From Bradyrhizobium hereditatis (GTDB lineage: Bacteria > Pseudomonadota > Alphaproteobacteria > Rhizobiales > Xanthobacteraceae), in NCBI RefSeq assembly GCF_020329435.1, contig NZ_JAGKJK010000002.1, forward strand, positions 62,001 through 126,000: 64,000 bases of DNA, read 5' to 3'. The notes under the pieces were generated by a model. That model was given only the letters and a program-made list of their open reading frames with translations. It was not told the DNA's origin and searched no databases. The position numbers and the translations under genes were made by a program. Within the stretch, counting starts at the first letter, position 1. Each line of letters opens with the position of its first letter. Below are positions 1 through 10,160 of the stretch, piece by piece.

Positions 1-686
1 GAAACTTCAACCAGGAAGGCTTCGAGCGCTTTGTCCGCTCCCGAGATGACGAGCACGCCTGCGACGAGTAGCAGAAGACCGAGCGCAGATTTCATTCCGC
101 TACCCGCAGCCAGCAATCGGCCGCGCCAGCGCGCGATCGTTTCCCGCGAAAGCCATCCCAACCCCACCAATGGCAGTGCCGCACCGACACCGAACGCGAG
201 CATTGTCAGTGCCACCTGACCAAGATCCCTGCCCTGGGCGGCCAGCAACGACGCTGCGCCAAGCGTTGGCCCCACGCAAGGGCTCCATACGGCGCCCAGC
301 AGGACCCCGATCCAAAACTGTCCGGCAACGCCGTTTGCGCGGCTCGTTGCCAGCCTGCTGTCGGCCCAATTTCCGATCGGACCTGCTGCAACCGCGATCT
401 GCGCCTGTAACCGCGGAGCGACGAGCACGATGCCAACAAGCATGATCAGCGTCGCCGCGACGTAGCGCAGCCGGTCGCCATCCAATCCGATCGAGTGACC
501 GGCCGTCGCCAGAAATAATCCGATGCCGACAAACGAGACGCACAACCCGGCAGCAAGCGCCAAAGGTCCCTGACGATGGCTCGATGCCGCGGCGGCCAGC
601 ACGATTGGAACTATCGGCAGCACGCAAGGCGAGAGGATCGAAACGATTCCCGCAAGAAACGCCAAAGCCGTACTGCCGATCGTCAT
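1..686 (-). CDS. CcdA-like cytochrome c biogenesis / thiol-disulfide transport membrane protein (partial)
   Basis: Reading the minus strand from the ATG at 686 gives an open frame of 228 codons that runs off the left edge, so the C-terminus is missing. It is hydrophobic throughout, with the two half-repeat motifs of the CcdA/DsbD membrane domain: LSPCVLPIVP near residue 21 and WSPCVGPTLG near residue 117, each carrying the Cys that relays electrons. CcdA proteins pass reducing power from cytoplasmic thioredoxin across the inner membrane to periplasmic thiol proteins. The exported thioredoxin-like gene lies 51 bases upstream on the same strand and is the natural partner. Identification rests on the paired CVxP/CVGP motifs and the hydrophobicity; whether it serves cytochrome c maturation or another thiol pathway cannot be told. 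Confidence 0.85.
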   Translation of the reverse strand, partial: MTIGSTALAFLAGIVSILSPCVLPIVPIVLAAAASSHRQGPLALAAGLCVSFVGIGLFLATAGHSIGLDGDRLRYVAATLIMLVGIVLVAPRLQAQIAVAAGPIGNWADSRLATSRANGVAGQFWIGVLLGAVWSPCVGPTLGAASLLAAQGRDLGQVALTMLAFGVGAALPLVGLGWLSRETIARWRGRLLAAGSGMKSALGLLLLVAGVLVISGADKALEAFLVEV

Positions 687-737
687 CGCCGCTTTCCCAT
701 TCCCAAGTCATCCTCGCCGGCGCGCTCGTCAACAAAG

Positions 738-1130
738 TCAAATGGCTTTTCCGACCATGGCGAAGATCGAATTCCGCCTGGTATCGCCAACCGAGCGGGC
801 GGCTTCCTTGTCGCCCTTGAAGGCAATCAGCGTCGATTGCGCACGGACGCCGAACCGATTGAGCAGATCCTTCTGGCTGTCGAAATCGATGACGAAATAG
901 ACGAGATCCTTGAATCTTGGATCGGCCCTCAGATCACTCAGGATCGGGGCCTGCGCTTTGCAAGTCGGGCACCACGGCGCATGAACTGCAATCAGAATTG
1001 GCTTGCCGGCTTTCTGGGCTGCAGCGAAGGCCTTGGCATCGAACGCAAACGCGTTATCCGCGAACGCCGGCGAAGCGGCGAGCGTTCCGGCAGCGAGCGC
1101 GGCTCCAAGAATGAATCGGCGGGTCAGCAT
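738..1130 (-). CDS. Exported thioredoxin-family protein
   Basis: A 130-residue protein that starts at the ATG at 1130, which has GGAGA a few bases upstream; a longer in-frame version has no such signal. The N-terminus (LTRRFILG then an Ala-rich stretch ending SPAFA) is a twin-arginine-like signal peptide. The mature part holds APWCPTCK (Cys54, Cys57), a CxxC redox site in a thioredoxin fold, and a later hydrophobic strand before a short C-terminal helix. Expected role: a periplasmic thiol reductase that takes electrons from the CcdA-like protein encoded just downstream. The two genes are 51 bases apart and probably co-transcribed. The substrate is unknown. There is no full cis-Pro TlpA/ResA insert, so I call it only thioredoxin-like. 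Confidence 0.85.
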   Translation of the reverse strand: MLTRRFILGAALAAGTLAASPAFADNAFAFDAKAFAAAQKAGKPILIAVHAPWCPTCKAQAPILSDLRADPRFKDLVYFVIDFDSQKDLLNRFGVRAQSTLIAFKGDKEAARSVGDTRRNSIFAMVGKAI

Positions 1131-1338
1131 GGCATTCTCCTTGTTGATCTGCATAATTTCGTTTTGGAGGCCGCAAATGTTACGTGTGCGCTGCAGCATG
1201 GGCTTCGCTGGGGTTCACGACTGGAGGTTCGAGGCAACCGCGGCAAAGGTTACGGCCCGGCGGAAAATTCTTGTCTGTCGTCGCCGGATGGGCGGTGTAT
1301 CCAGACCGGGCATCGGGTGAGAAAACGTCACAGGAGCG

Positions 1339-2746
1339 TCACCGGAGCGCATCAAGCAGCGCCCTGGTTTCCCGCAGATCGGGCGTGTCGAAACCTTCTG
1401 TGAACCAGCCATAGGCTGGCGCGAGCAGATCATGGGCCTGCTGCGGCTTGCCCTGATCACGCCAGACCCGGGCCAAGCTGGTGGCGGCGCGCAGCTCCAG
1501 GGCCTTCGCTTTCTGGCGACCCGCCACTTCAAGCGCACGCCGAAAGCACGCTTCCACTTCGATCCCGTCGCTGCCTCGCCTTGCCACCGTCAGTTCCCCG
1601 ATCAAGCGATAGATTTCGGCTTCCCATCGCCGTTCACCAGTCTGCTCAACAGCGGCCGCAGCCTCGGCCAGCGCGGTCAATCCTTGCTCGATTTCTCCGG
1701 CCCGCGCCGAAGCTTCAGCCAGCAGCGCGAGATAATACGGTCGACGGATGCGCACGTTCGTCGTCTCGACGGCGGCGAGACCGCTGCGAGCTTCCGCGAT
1801 CGCTTCCACAGCCTGTCCGCGCTCCGCGATCGCCCAGCCCCGCAAGATGCTTCCCGCCGGGCGCGCCGCCACCGGCGCAGCGGCAGTTCGAGCTCTTCCT
1901 CGCGGCCGACCAGCGGGGTTAGACCGGCCGAATGGAAGGCTTCAAACCGGCTCTCGACGGCGCTCGACCGAAGCACCTGATAGGCCTGGACGGGCTGCGG
2001 AAAGCCCTTCATCGCGACCGTTCCGAGATCGCGGTACTCGAAAAGATCGCCCAGGAGGTGGCGCGTCATGGGACCGACGACAATGGTGTTCGGCTCGCCA
2101 AGTGCTTGCAGACGCGCCGCAAGGTTGGGGTCTCACCCGCCACGGCGCGTTCCAGTGCTTCGCCCGAGCCAATGAGATCGCCGACCACGACCAGCCCCGT
2201 CCCAATGCCGATGCGGACACGAAGACGCTCGGATGTTTTCAGTTGGTCGACGGCGTCGATCAGCGCCAAACCGGCACGCACCGCGCGCTCGGCATCATCC
2301 TCGTGCGCCTTCGGGTAACCGAAATAAAGCAGTACGCCATCGCCCATGTACTTCGCGACGAAGCCGTCGAAGCGGGATACCGTCTCGGCGACGCAGCGGT
2401 GATAGGCGCCAATCACCTCACGCAGGTCTTCGGGGTCAAGATCAGCCGATAGCGCGGTCGAGCCGACGAGGTCGCAGAACATCACGGTGAGCTGCCGCCG
2501 TTCGGCCGAAGAGACGGCGCTCAAGCTTGGCACCGACGCGGCGCTTGGGTCTGCCGATGCTGAGGGTCTTGGCAGGCAAGCGGCCGCTTTCAATAGCTTC
2601 TTGCGTTGGCCGAGCGAGAAACCGAGCTTCTCCAGGTCCGCCTCATTCAGCTCAGGCAGGATATTGAGATCGATATCGTTCGCCCGCAACGTGGGTGCGA
2701 GTTGCACCAGGGCAAGCGGCACTAGCCAGCGCTCCAGCTCGTCCAC
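1339..2746 (-). pseudogene. Decayed SAM-domain / class III cyclase / AAA ATPase / TPR regulator
   Basis: Three reading frames together recall one large protein type: SAM domain, adenylate/guanylate cyclase domain, AAA ATPase of several hundred residues, then TPRs. Frame one begins at a GTG at 2746 preceded by AGGAGAGG and encodes the SAM domain and a cyclase domain (CDLVGSTALS, KYMGDGVLLYFGYP). At about 2127-2130, in a run of four C on the coding strand, one base is missing: restoring it joins AGETP to NLAARLQALGEPNT and on to MTRHLLGDLFEYRDLG (frame two). Around 1860-1875 the frame changes again, straight from LVGREEELELPLRRW at the start of the ATPase to the C-terminal TPRs ending in LLAPAYGWFTEGFDTPDLR. 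The whole ATPase centre, including any Walker A loop, is absent. The product cannot be made intact. Confidence 0.85.
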
Positions 2747-2856
2747 GGCCTTCCTCTCCTGGCTGCCGTGGACTCTACCAGATCGAGCGTGTGCTCCAAA
2801 GTCACTTCGCCGGCGCAGGGGTTCCGAAAGACGCCGGCTTGGCTTCACGCCGATAG

Positions 2857-2888
2857 TTCCGGGCCCGGTCCTTTGGACCGTCCCGGAA
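2857..2888. repeat. Palindromic intergenic element downstream of leuA
   Basis: Nested inverted repeat between the pseudogene and leuA: outer arms TTCCGGG/CCCGGAA and inner arms CGGTCC/GGACCG around a TTT loop. There is no T-run on either side, so it resembles a REP-like element more than a clean terminator, although it may still shield the leuA mRNA 3' end. Confidence 0.6.
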
Positions 2889-2908
2889 TGACGGAGGTTG
2901 CGGAGCGA

Positions 2909-4468
<1,560 letters not shown>

Positions 4469-4491
4469 GTTCTGAATTCCTTTTGGGTATT

Positions 4492-4583
4492 AGCGCCGGT
4501 TCAAATGGCGCTTAAGGGTCTGGTGATCTCGCGCGAACCCCTGAGTGCCCAGGCGCAAATGCCCAGACGGCCCTCAGGGGCCG
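4492..4583 (-). promoter_or_regulatory. leuA leader RNA: alternative hairpins
   Basis: On the leuA strand the stop codon of the putative leader peptide sits inside two mutually exclusive stems. One is local: CGGCCC-ctga-GGGCCG (4568-4583). The other pairs CCCCTGAG (4573-4580) with CTCAGGGG (4538-4545), a perfect 8-bp match. A third stem, AGCGCC/GGCGCT (4492-4512), ends about 14 bases before the leuA ribosome-binding site. No run of T follows any of them, so a classic intrinsic terminator is not visible; control by ribosome position on translation or by another route is possible. The structures are seen; the function is inferred. Confidence 0.45.
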
Positions 4584-4696
4584 ATAAGAAGCAGAATCCC
4601 GCCAAGAAGGAGGGTGGGCGCGGACGCAGCCGGGATTGCAGGGGCAGCCTTGGCCGCTCCCCCCCGAACCCCGTGCTTTTCGCTGCGAATCAGCAT
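4574..4696 (-). CDS. Putative leuA leader peptide
   Basis: Forty codons from the ATG at 4696 (AAAAGGG eight bases upstream) to the TGA at 4574. The last part reads PTLLLGGILLLIGP: six Leu and two Ile codons within ten, using CTC, CTT, CTT, ATT, CTG, CTT, CTT, ATC. CTT and ATT are uncommon in this GC-rich genome, as expected where ribosome stalling is useful. The stop codon lies in the hairpin region 4538-4583. The frame also continues upstream of 4696, so the start is a choice based on the ribosome-binding site. Leader-peptide control of leuA is known in enterics; here it is an inference from codon content and position. Confidence 0.45.
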   Translation of the reverse strand: MLIRSEKHGVRGGAAKAAPAIPAASAPTLLLGGILLLIGP

Positions 4697-4896
4697 TGCC
4701 AGACCCTTTTGGACGCGGAAATCCTCGGCCAAAACCATTGACGGTTCGTTGCCGGGAGGGCGTTCCGCGCCCGTTCTAGACGAGAAATGCGACCGCCCGC
4801 AATGCCAAAAGAGGGTCAGGAGATATGACCTAGTTTTCGCAGGCATCCGCAAGGCGCCCGTTCGCGTTATTTCCGCCAGCACGACAGGAGGACACG

Positions 4897-6402
4897 ATGG
4901 GCGTCGAAACCGAGGTCAAGTTCCGGCTGCCGAGGCACGATCTTTCGGCATTGGCGGGCCTGAAAGTCCCCGGCAGCAGAATTGGCGAAGGCTCGGAGAG
5001 TGATCTGACCTCGACCTATTTCGATACGCGGAAACGGAAGTTGAGGCGGCATGGGCTGGTGCTTCGGGTTCGGCAAGCAAACGGCAAACATATCCAGACG
5101 GTCAAGAAGGCCTCGGAAAATTTCGGCCGTGGGGAATGGGAAAGCGAAATAACGGACGGCAGCCCGGATCTCGGCAAGGCCGACGGCACGCCGCTTAGGG
5201 AAATCTCCTCAAAAAAGCTGCAACGCAAGCTGAAGCCGATTTTCAAGACCTCGGTCCACCGCACCACCTTTCCGGTTCGCAGCAAAGGAAGCGAAATAGA
5301 ACTTGCCATCGATCGTGGCAAGATCGTCGCCGCAGGACGGTCAAGCCGCATCGAAGAGGTCGAACTCGAATTGAAGCGCGGAAGCCGACGCGATCTATTC
5401 CAGGTCGCAAGAGCCGTCGAACGAAAACTGGCCGCCGAGCTCTATCTGAGAGGCAAAGCTGAACGGGGCTACGACCTCCTCGACAGCAAGGACGAGCGTC
5501 CGGTTTTTGCCCAACCGATCGAGCTGAACGAGGAGATGTCCGCGATAGAGGCCTTCAAGGCCATCGCCCACTCCGCCCTCCGCCACTTTTCTGGAAACAT
5601 CGATGCGGTCCGCAAGCTCGATCCGGAAGGCGTGCACCAGATGAGAGTGGGATTGCGCCGGCTGCGCGCGGCCATCTCGCTATTTTCCAAGATCCTGAGT
5701 GGCGCGAAGACCGAACACATCAAGGCAGAGCTCAAGTGGCTCACCAAGGAATTGGCGCCCGCACGCGAAATCGACGTTTTCCTGCAGGAGAAAGTCGAGC
5801 CCGTGGCGCACAAGATCAATCCCCGACGAGGAGCCAGAGCCATTGAACGAGAATTCGCCGGTAGACGCGACGAAGCGCTCGATCGGGCAAGGAATGCTGT
5901 GAACTCCGGACGCAGCCGAACGCTGCTTGTCGACCTGCTCGAATGGATCGAGGCGCAAGACGGCAGTGGCAAAAAAGCGACGCTGGAAGTCGGCGAATTT
6001 GCCGCGAACCTGCTGAGCCGCCGCGTCAAGAAGATCAGGAAAGACGGAAAGACTCTGCAAGAGATGTCACCATACGAGCGACACAAGCTTCGCATCAATG
6101 TGAAGAAGGTCAGGTATGCGGTCGAGTTTTTTGAAAGTCTCTTTCCCGGCAAGCGCGAGCAAAGGGAGCTCGCGCGCCTTTCTCGGCATTTGAAGAAGAT
6201 CCAGGGTGCTCTCGGCTCACTCAACGATTTCATTGCGGACAGCAAGATGGCTGCAGATGCCGCCCTCAACGCGCCCCCGCAAGATCGACGCGCCCGCGCG
6301 TTTGCGTCAGGCTTCATCGTCGGCCACGAGGCTGAACAAACCAAGCCGCTGATGAAAGCTGCCTCCAAAGAAGTCCGCGCGCTTCGCGCCTGCGCGCTGT
6401 GA
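4897..6402 (+). CDS. CYTH and CHAD domain-containing protein
   Basis: 501 residues, start supported by ACAGGAGG just upstream. Residues 1-200 are a CYTH (triphosphate tunnel) domain: it opens with the signature ExExK (ETEVKFRL) and has the alternating charged strands that line the tunnel, including KLRRHGLVLRVRQ and EIELAIDRGKI. Residues 210-495 are a CHAD helical domain with VHQMRVGLRRLRA and HKLRINVKKVRYA, its conserved His/Arg/Lys-rich helices. CYTH proteins hydrolyse inorganic triphosphate or related compounds; CHAD domains bind polyphosphate. A polyphosphate kinase gene (PPK2) converges on it 80 bases away, so a role in polyphosphate metabolism is likely. No signal peptide: cytoplasmic, perhaps on polyphosphate granules. 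Confidence 0.9.
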   Translation: MGVETEVKFRLPRHDLSALAGLKVPGSRIGEGSESDLTSTYFDTRKRKLRRHGLVLRVRQANGKHIQTVKKASENFGRGEWESEITDGSPDLGKADGTPLREISSKKLQRKLKPIFKTSVHRTTFPVRSKGSEIELAIDRGKIVAAGRSSRIEEVELELKRGSRRDLFQVARAVERKLAAELYLRGKAERGYDLLDSKDERPVFAQPIELNEEMSAIEAFKAIAHSALRHFSGNIDAVRKLDPEGVHQMRVGLRRLRAAISLFSKILSGAKTEHIKAELKWLTKELAPAREIDVFLQEKVEPVAHKINPRRGARAIEREFAGRRDEALDRARNAVNSGRSRTLLVDLLEWIEAQDGSGKKATLEVGEFAANLLSRRVKKIRKDGKTLQEMSPYERHKLRINVKKVRYAVEFFESLFPGKREQRELARLSRHLKKIQGALGSLNDFIADSKMAADAALNAPPQDRRARAFASGFIVGHEAEQTKPLMKAASKEVRALRACAL

Positions 6403-6482
6403 GGGATGCGTCGGCGGTGGGGTTCCCTCCGCCCTTGCGGGTCCTTGCGGGAGAGGCTGAGGAGTGCTCACCTCACGCAGGC

Positions 6483-7394
6483 CTACTTCTTCCCCTCGCC
6501 TTCCAAGGCCTCGCGGACCTTGGCGAACTCGCTGCGGTCGGCCTTGTCGACTTTCGGAAAATGCAGATCGAGTTCCTCAAGGGCTGCGACGATGGACGAG
6601 CCGATCACGACGCGGGCGAACCATTTGTGGTCAGCGGGGACCACGATCCAGGGGGCGGCACGCGAGGCGGTATGGTGGATCATATCCTGATAGGCGGCCT
6701 GGTACTTTGGCCACAGCTTGCGCTCGCCGATATCGGCAAGCGAGAACTTCCAGTTCTTGGCGGGGTCCTCCAGCCGCTCGAGGAAGCGCTCGCGCTGTTC
6801 CTCCTTCGAGACGTTGAGAAAGAACTTCAGGATCACGGTGCCGTTGCGCGCGAGGTAGCGCTCCATCGCCGAGATGTCCTCGAAGCGCTCCCTCCAGATG
6901 TCCTTCGTCACGAGCCGCGGCGGGATCTTTTGCCTGGCGAGAATCTCCGGGTGCACACGCACGACCAGACATTCCTCGTAGTAAGAGCGGTTGAAGATTC
7001 CGATGTGGCCGCGCTCGGGCAGCGCGACCATGCTACGCCAAAGGAAATCGTGGTCGAGTTCTTTTATCGTAGGCTGCTTGAACGCCGTGACCTCGCAGCC
7101 CTGCGGATTGACGCCTTCGAACACGCTCTTGATCGCACTGTCCTTTCCCGCAGCATCCATGCCCTGGAAGATCAGCAGCATCGACCAGCGGTCCTGCGCG
7201 TAGAGCTTTTCCTGGAAATCGTTGAGGCGCTCGCGATTGGCCTCGATGATCTTCGTCGCCTGTTCCTTGTCCAGGCCGCCCTTCTCGTTCGTCTTGTGCG
7301 ACTTCAGGTGAAACTCGCCTGTGCCGTCGTAGCGGAACGGGGCGACATAGGCTTTCAGTTCATCCGCGAGCGGCTGCGAGGATTTCTTGTTCAT
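6483..7394 (-). CDS. ppk2: PPK2-family polyphosphate kinase
   Basis: 303 residues, full length for a single-domain PPK2. It uses polyphosphate to phosphorylate nucleotides, or the reverse. Seen: Walker A loop GMDAAGKDS at residues 78-86, the lid sequence CEVTAFKQPTIKELDHDFLWR, the Walker B region GHIGIFNRSYYEE and the downstream ERFEDISAMERYL stretch typical of the family. The ATG overlaps the livM stop in an ATGA (7391-7394), so it is the last gene of the upstream ABC transporter operon and probably translationally coupled. Its convergent neighbour encodes a CHAD polyphosphate-binding protein. Nucleotide preference (GDP, AMP or both) cannot be read from the sequence with confidence. Confidence 0.93.
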   Translation of the reverse strand: MNKKSSQPLADELKAYVAPFRYDGTGEFHLKSHKTNEKGGLDKEQATKIIEANRERLNDFQEKLYAQDRWSMLLIFQGMDAAGKDSAIKSVFEGVNPQGCEVTAFKQPTIKELDHDFLWRSMVALPERGHIGIFNRSYYEECLVVRVHPEILARQKIPPRLVTKDIWRERFEDISAMERYLARNGTVILKFFLNVSKEEQRERFLERLEDPAKNWKFSLADIGERKLWPKYQAAYQDMIHHTASRAAPWIVVPADHKWFARVVIGSSIVAALEELDLHFPKVDKADRSEFAKVREALEGEGKK

Positions 7395-8371
7395 GTGGTC
7401 TTGGGCTTCTTCGGTTGCGTCTTCAGTCGGTCGAGGACGCTACCAAGAATGCCCTTGGGAAGGAATATGATGAAGATGACGAGCAAGAGGCCATAGACGA
7501 GGTTGTCCCAGCCGACCGCCTTGGTGCCGAAACTGATGCGCAGAATTTCGGCGAGCATAATGGTGATGATGGCGCCGACGGTGGGGCCGAGCGAGACGTA
7601 GAGCCCGCCGACGATGACGGCGAACACCATCTGCAGCGACACCGCAATGCCGCTGACGGTGTCGGGCGAGATGAACATCTGGTACTGGCAGTACAGCGCG
7701 CCGGCGAGCGCGGTCATTAGCGCCGAAATCAGCGTGATCTTGAGCTTTTCGGCGGTGACGTTGACGCCGGCCGCAGCCGCTGCGTCCTCGTCCTCCGAGA
7801 TCGCCTCCATGGCATAGCGGCTCATGCTGTGATCGACCCAGCGCCAGATCAGAAGGCCGAGCACCCAGACCGCGAGCGCGATCAGATACCACGTCGTCTT
7901 GTCGTCGAACTGCAGCGCGATCAGCCCGTGGCCGCTCGGCGCGCGGTTCGGGGTGTAGCCGAGCGAGCCGCCGGTGTGGTCGCGCGTCGCCGTGATGACC
8001 TGCAGCACGATGCCTGACAGGGCCAGCGTCACCAGCACGAAATAGTGACCGGTGATGCGAAAGCGAAAGCAGGGATAGGCGACAACCAGCGCTAGCGCGC
8101 CCGCCGCCACCATGCTGATGGGAATGCCGATCCACGGCGACAGGCCGAGATGATTCCAGAGCAGCGCGGTGACATAGGCGCCGACGCCCATGAAGCCGCC
8201 ATGGCCGAGCGACACCAGACCGAAGCGACCCATGATCGACCACGCGGTATAGGCGAACGACCAGATCAGGATCAGCACGAGGATGTGCAGGTGATAAGGG
8301 TCACGATAGACGAAGGGCAGCGCGATCAGCGCGGCGAGGCCGACGCCCCAGGCAGCATGACGGGAATTCAC
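7391..8371 (-). CDS. livM: Branched-chain amino acid-type ABC transporter permease (LivM)
   Basis: 326 residues from a GTG at 8371 that overlaps the livH stop (GTGA, 8368-8371); this start is preferred over an upstream in-frame ATG lying inside livH. Around eight to ten hydrophobic segments are visible, with the LivM signatures SLGHGGFMGVGAYVTALL near residue 50, RALSEDE-like AISEDEDAAAAAGVNV in the cytoplasmic coupling loop that contacts the ATPase, and GGLYVSLGPTVGA near the C-terminus, ending in a basic tail. It forms the inner-membrane channel with LivH. The coupling loop and the operon context make the HAAT-family assignment firm; the true solute may be another amino acid or a small amide or aromatic acid. 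Confidence 0.93.
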   Translation of the reverse strand: MNSRHAAWGVGLAALIALPFVYRDPYHLHILVLILIWSFAYTAWSIMGRFGLVSLGHGGFMGVGAYVTALLWNHLGLSPWIGIPISMVAAGALALVVAYPCFRFRITGHYFVLVTLALSGIVLQVITATRDHTGGSLGYTPNRAPSGHGLIALQFDDKTTWYLIALAVWVLGLLIWRWVDHSMSRYAMEAISEDEDAAAAAGVNVTAEKLKITLISALMTALAGALYCQYQMFISPDTVSGIAVSLQMVFAVIVGGLYVSLGPTVGAIITIMLAEILRISFGTKAVGWDNLVYGLLLVIFIIFLPKGILGSVLDRLKTQPKKPKTT

Positions 8372-9249
8372 GAGCGCCTCGCCAAAAGGCCCGCAGGCCG
8401 GATGAACATCATGACGATGAAGAAGGCAAAGGCCAGCACGTAACCCCATTCGAGGTCGGCGAACAGCCCGCCCAGCGAAATGATCTCGGCGAACACGAAC
8501 GCCGCGATGAAGCCACCTACGAAATTGCCAAGGCCGCCGAGGACGCAGATCAGAAAGGTGATGGGCCCGAACGACAGCCCGACGAAGGGATGCACGTCAT
8601 ATTGCAGCACCAGCAGGCAGGCCGCGAGGCCGGCGAGCGCGCCGCCGAGCGCGGAGGTGATGAGATAGATGCGCTTGGTATCCACCCCCATTAGCGACAT
8701 GATCTGGCGGTCCTGCGAGATGGCGCGGATCGCGGTGCCGGTATAGGTGCGCGTCATGAAGAAGTAGACTGCCAGCATGCCGATCAGGGCGGCGACGAAG
8801 GCGAGCAGCCGCGAATAGCTGAAATGCATATCGCCGATCGCGAGCACCGGCAGGCGAATGCCGAGATTGCGGAAGTCGATGCCGAAGGCGACGGTGGCAA
8901 AGCTCTGCAGGATGAACAGCACGCCGCCGGTCGCGAGCAACTGGTTGATCGGCGGTGCTGTGAGCAGCGGCTCGATGACGAGGTAATGCAACAGCGCGCC
9001 GAGGCCGGCGACCAGGAGGATCGCGATGGGAGCCGCGACCCAGTACGGCAGGCCGAACGCCTGGACCATGTAGTACATGCCGTACATGCCGATCATCACG
9101 AGCTCGGCGTAGCAGATCCAGGTGACGTCGATGACGCCGAAGATCAGGTTGAGCCCGAGCGCCAGCAGCGCCAGCACGCCGCCGAGCAGGATGCCGTTGA
9201 CCACGGCCTCGAGCAGATAGATGTCGAAGATGTCGAGAAATGCCTGCAT
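8368..9249 (-). CDS. livH: Branched-chain amino acid-type ABC transporter permease (LivH)
   Basis: 293 residues, hydrophobic throughout, with the LivH pattern: NGILLGGVLALLALGLNLIFGV at the N-terminus, a coupling loop TAIRAISQDRQIMSLMGVD near residue 175-195, and GGLGNFVGGFIAAFVF near residue 240. It pairs with LivM as the second half of the channel. The gap to the preceding livF (203 bases) is filled by a large palindromic repeat, which is unusual inside an operon and may affect relative expression. Stop overlaps the livM GTG. Confidence 0.93.
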   Translation of the reverse strand: MQAFLDIFDIYLLEAVVNGILLGGVLALLALGLNLIFGVIDVTWICYAELVMIGMYGMYYMVQAFGLPYWVAAPIAILLVAGLGALLHYLVIEPLLTAPPINQLLATGGVLFILQSFATVAFGIDFRNLGIRLPVLAIGDMHFSYSRLLAFVAALIGMLAVYFFMTRTYTGTAIRAISQDRQIMSLMGVDTKRIYLITSALGGALAGLAACLLVLQYDVHPFVGLSFGPITFLICVLGGLGNFVGGFIAAFVFAEIISLGGLFADLEWGYVLAFAFFIVMMFIRPAGLLARRS

Positions 9250-9279
9250 CGTCTGTCGCCCTATCGCAGCCTTGCTTCA

Positions 9280-9409
9280 CCTCTCCCGCTTGCGGGGGAG
9301 GTCGGATCGCATCGCAAGATGCGATCCGAGTGGGGGAAACTCTCTCCATACGGACAGTGTGACTCGCGGAGACACCCCCACCCCAACCCTCCCCCGCAAG
9401 CGGGAGAGG
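9280..9409. repeat. Large palindromic intergenic repeat between livF and livH
   Basis: Two perfect 21-bp arms, 9280-9300 (begins CCTCTCCCGC) and 9389-9409 (its reverse complement), enclose a second hairpin with 10-bp arms GGATCGCATC/GATGCGATCC and a GCAA loop at 9304-9327. The element belongs to the short palindromic repeats common between genes of this group. A related element lies at 36675-36809. Transcribed as part of the liv mRNA it would fold into a long stem. Confidence 0.8.
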
Positions 9410-9452
9410 GAGTGCAGTTCCGCTGCCGCAACTGGCGCAAGCTCGTCATACC

Positions 9453-10157
<705 letters not shown>

Positions 10158-10160
10158 GCG

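Noticed and set aside
100..741. A 213-codon minus-strand frame overlapping the CcdA-like gene
   Set aside because: It is in another frame of the same strand, with no hydrophobic pattern or motif. The CcdA frame from 686 has the CVLP and CVGP motifs and is the real gene.
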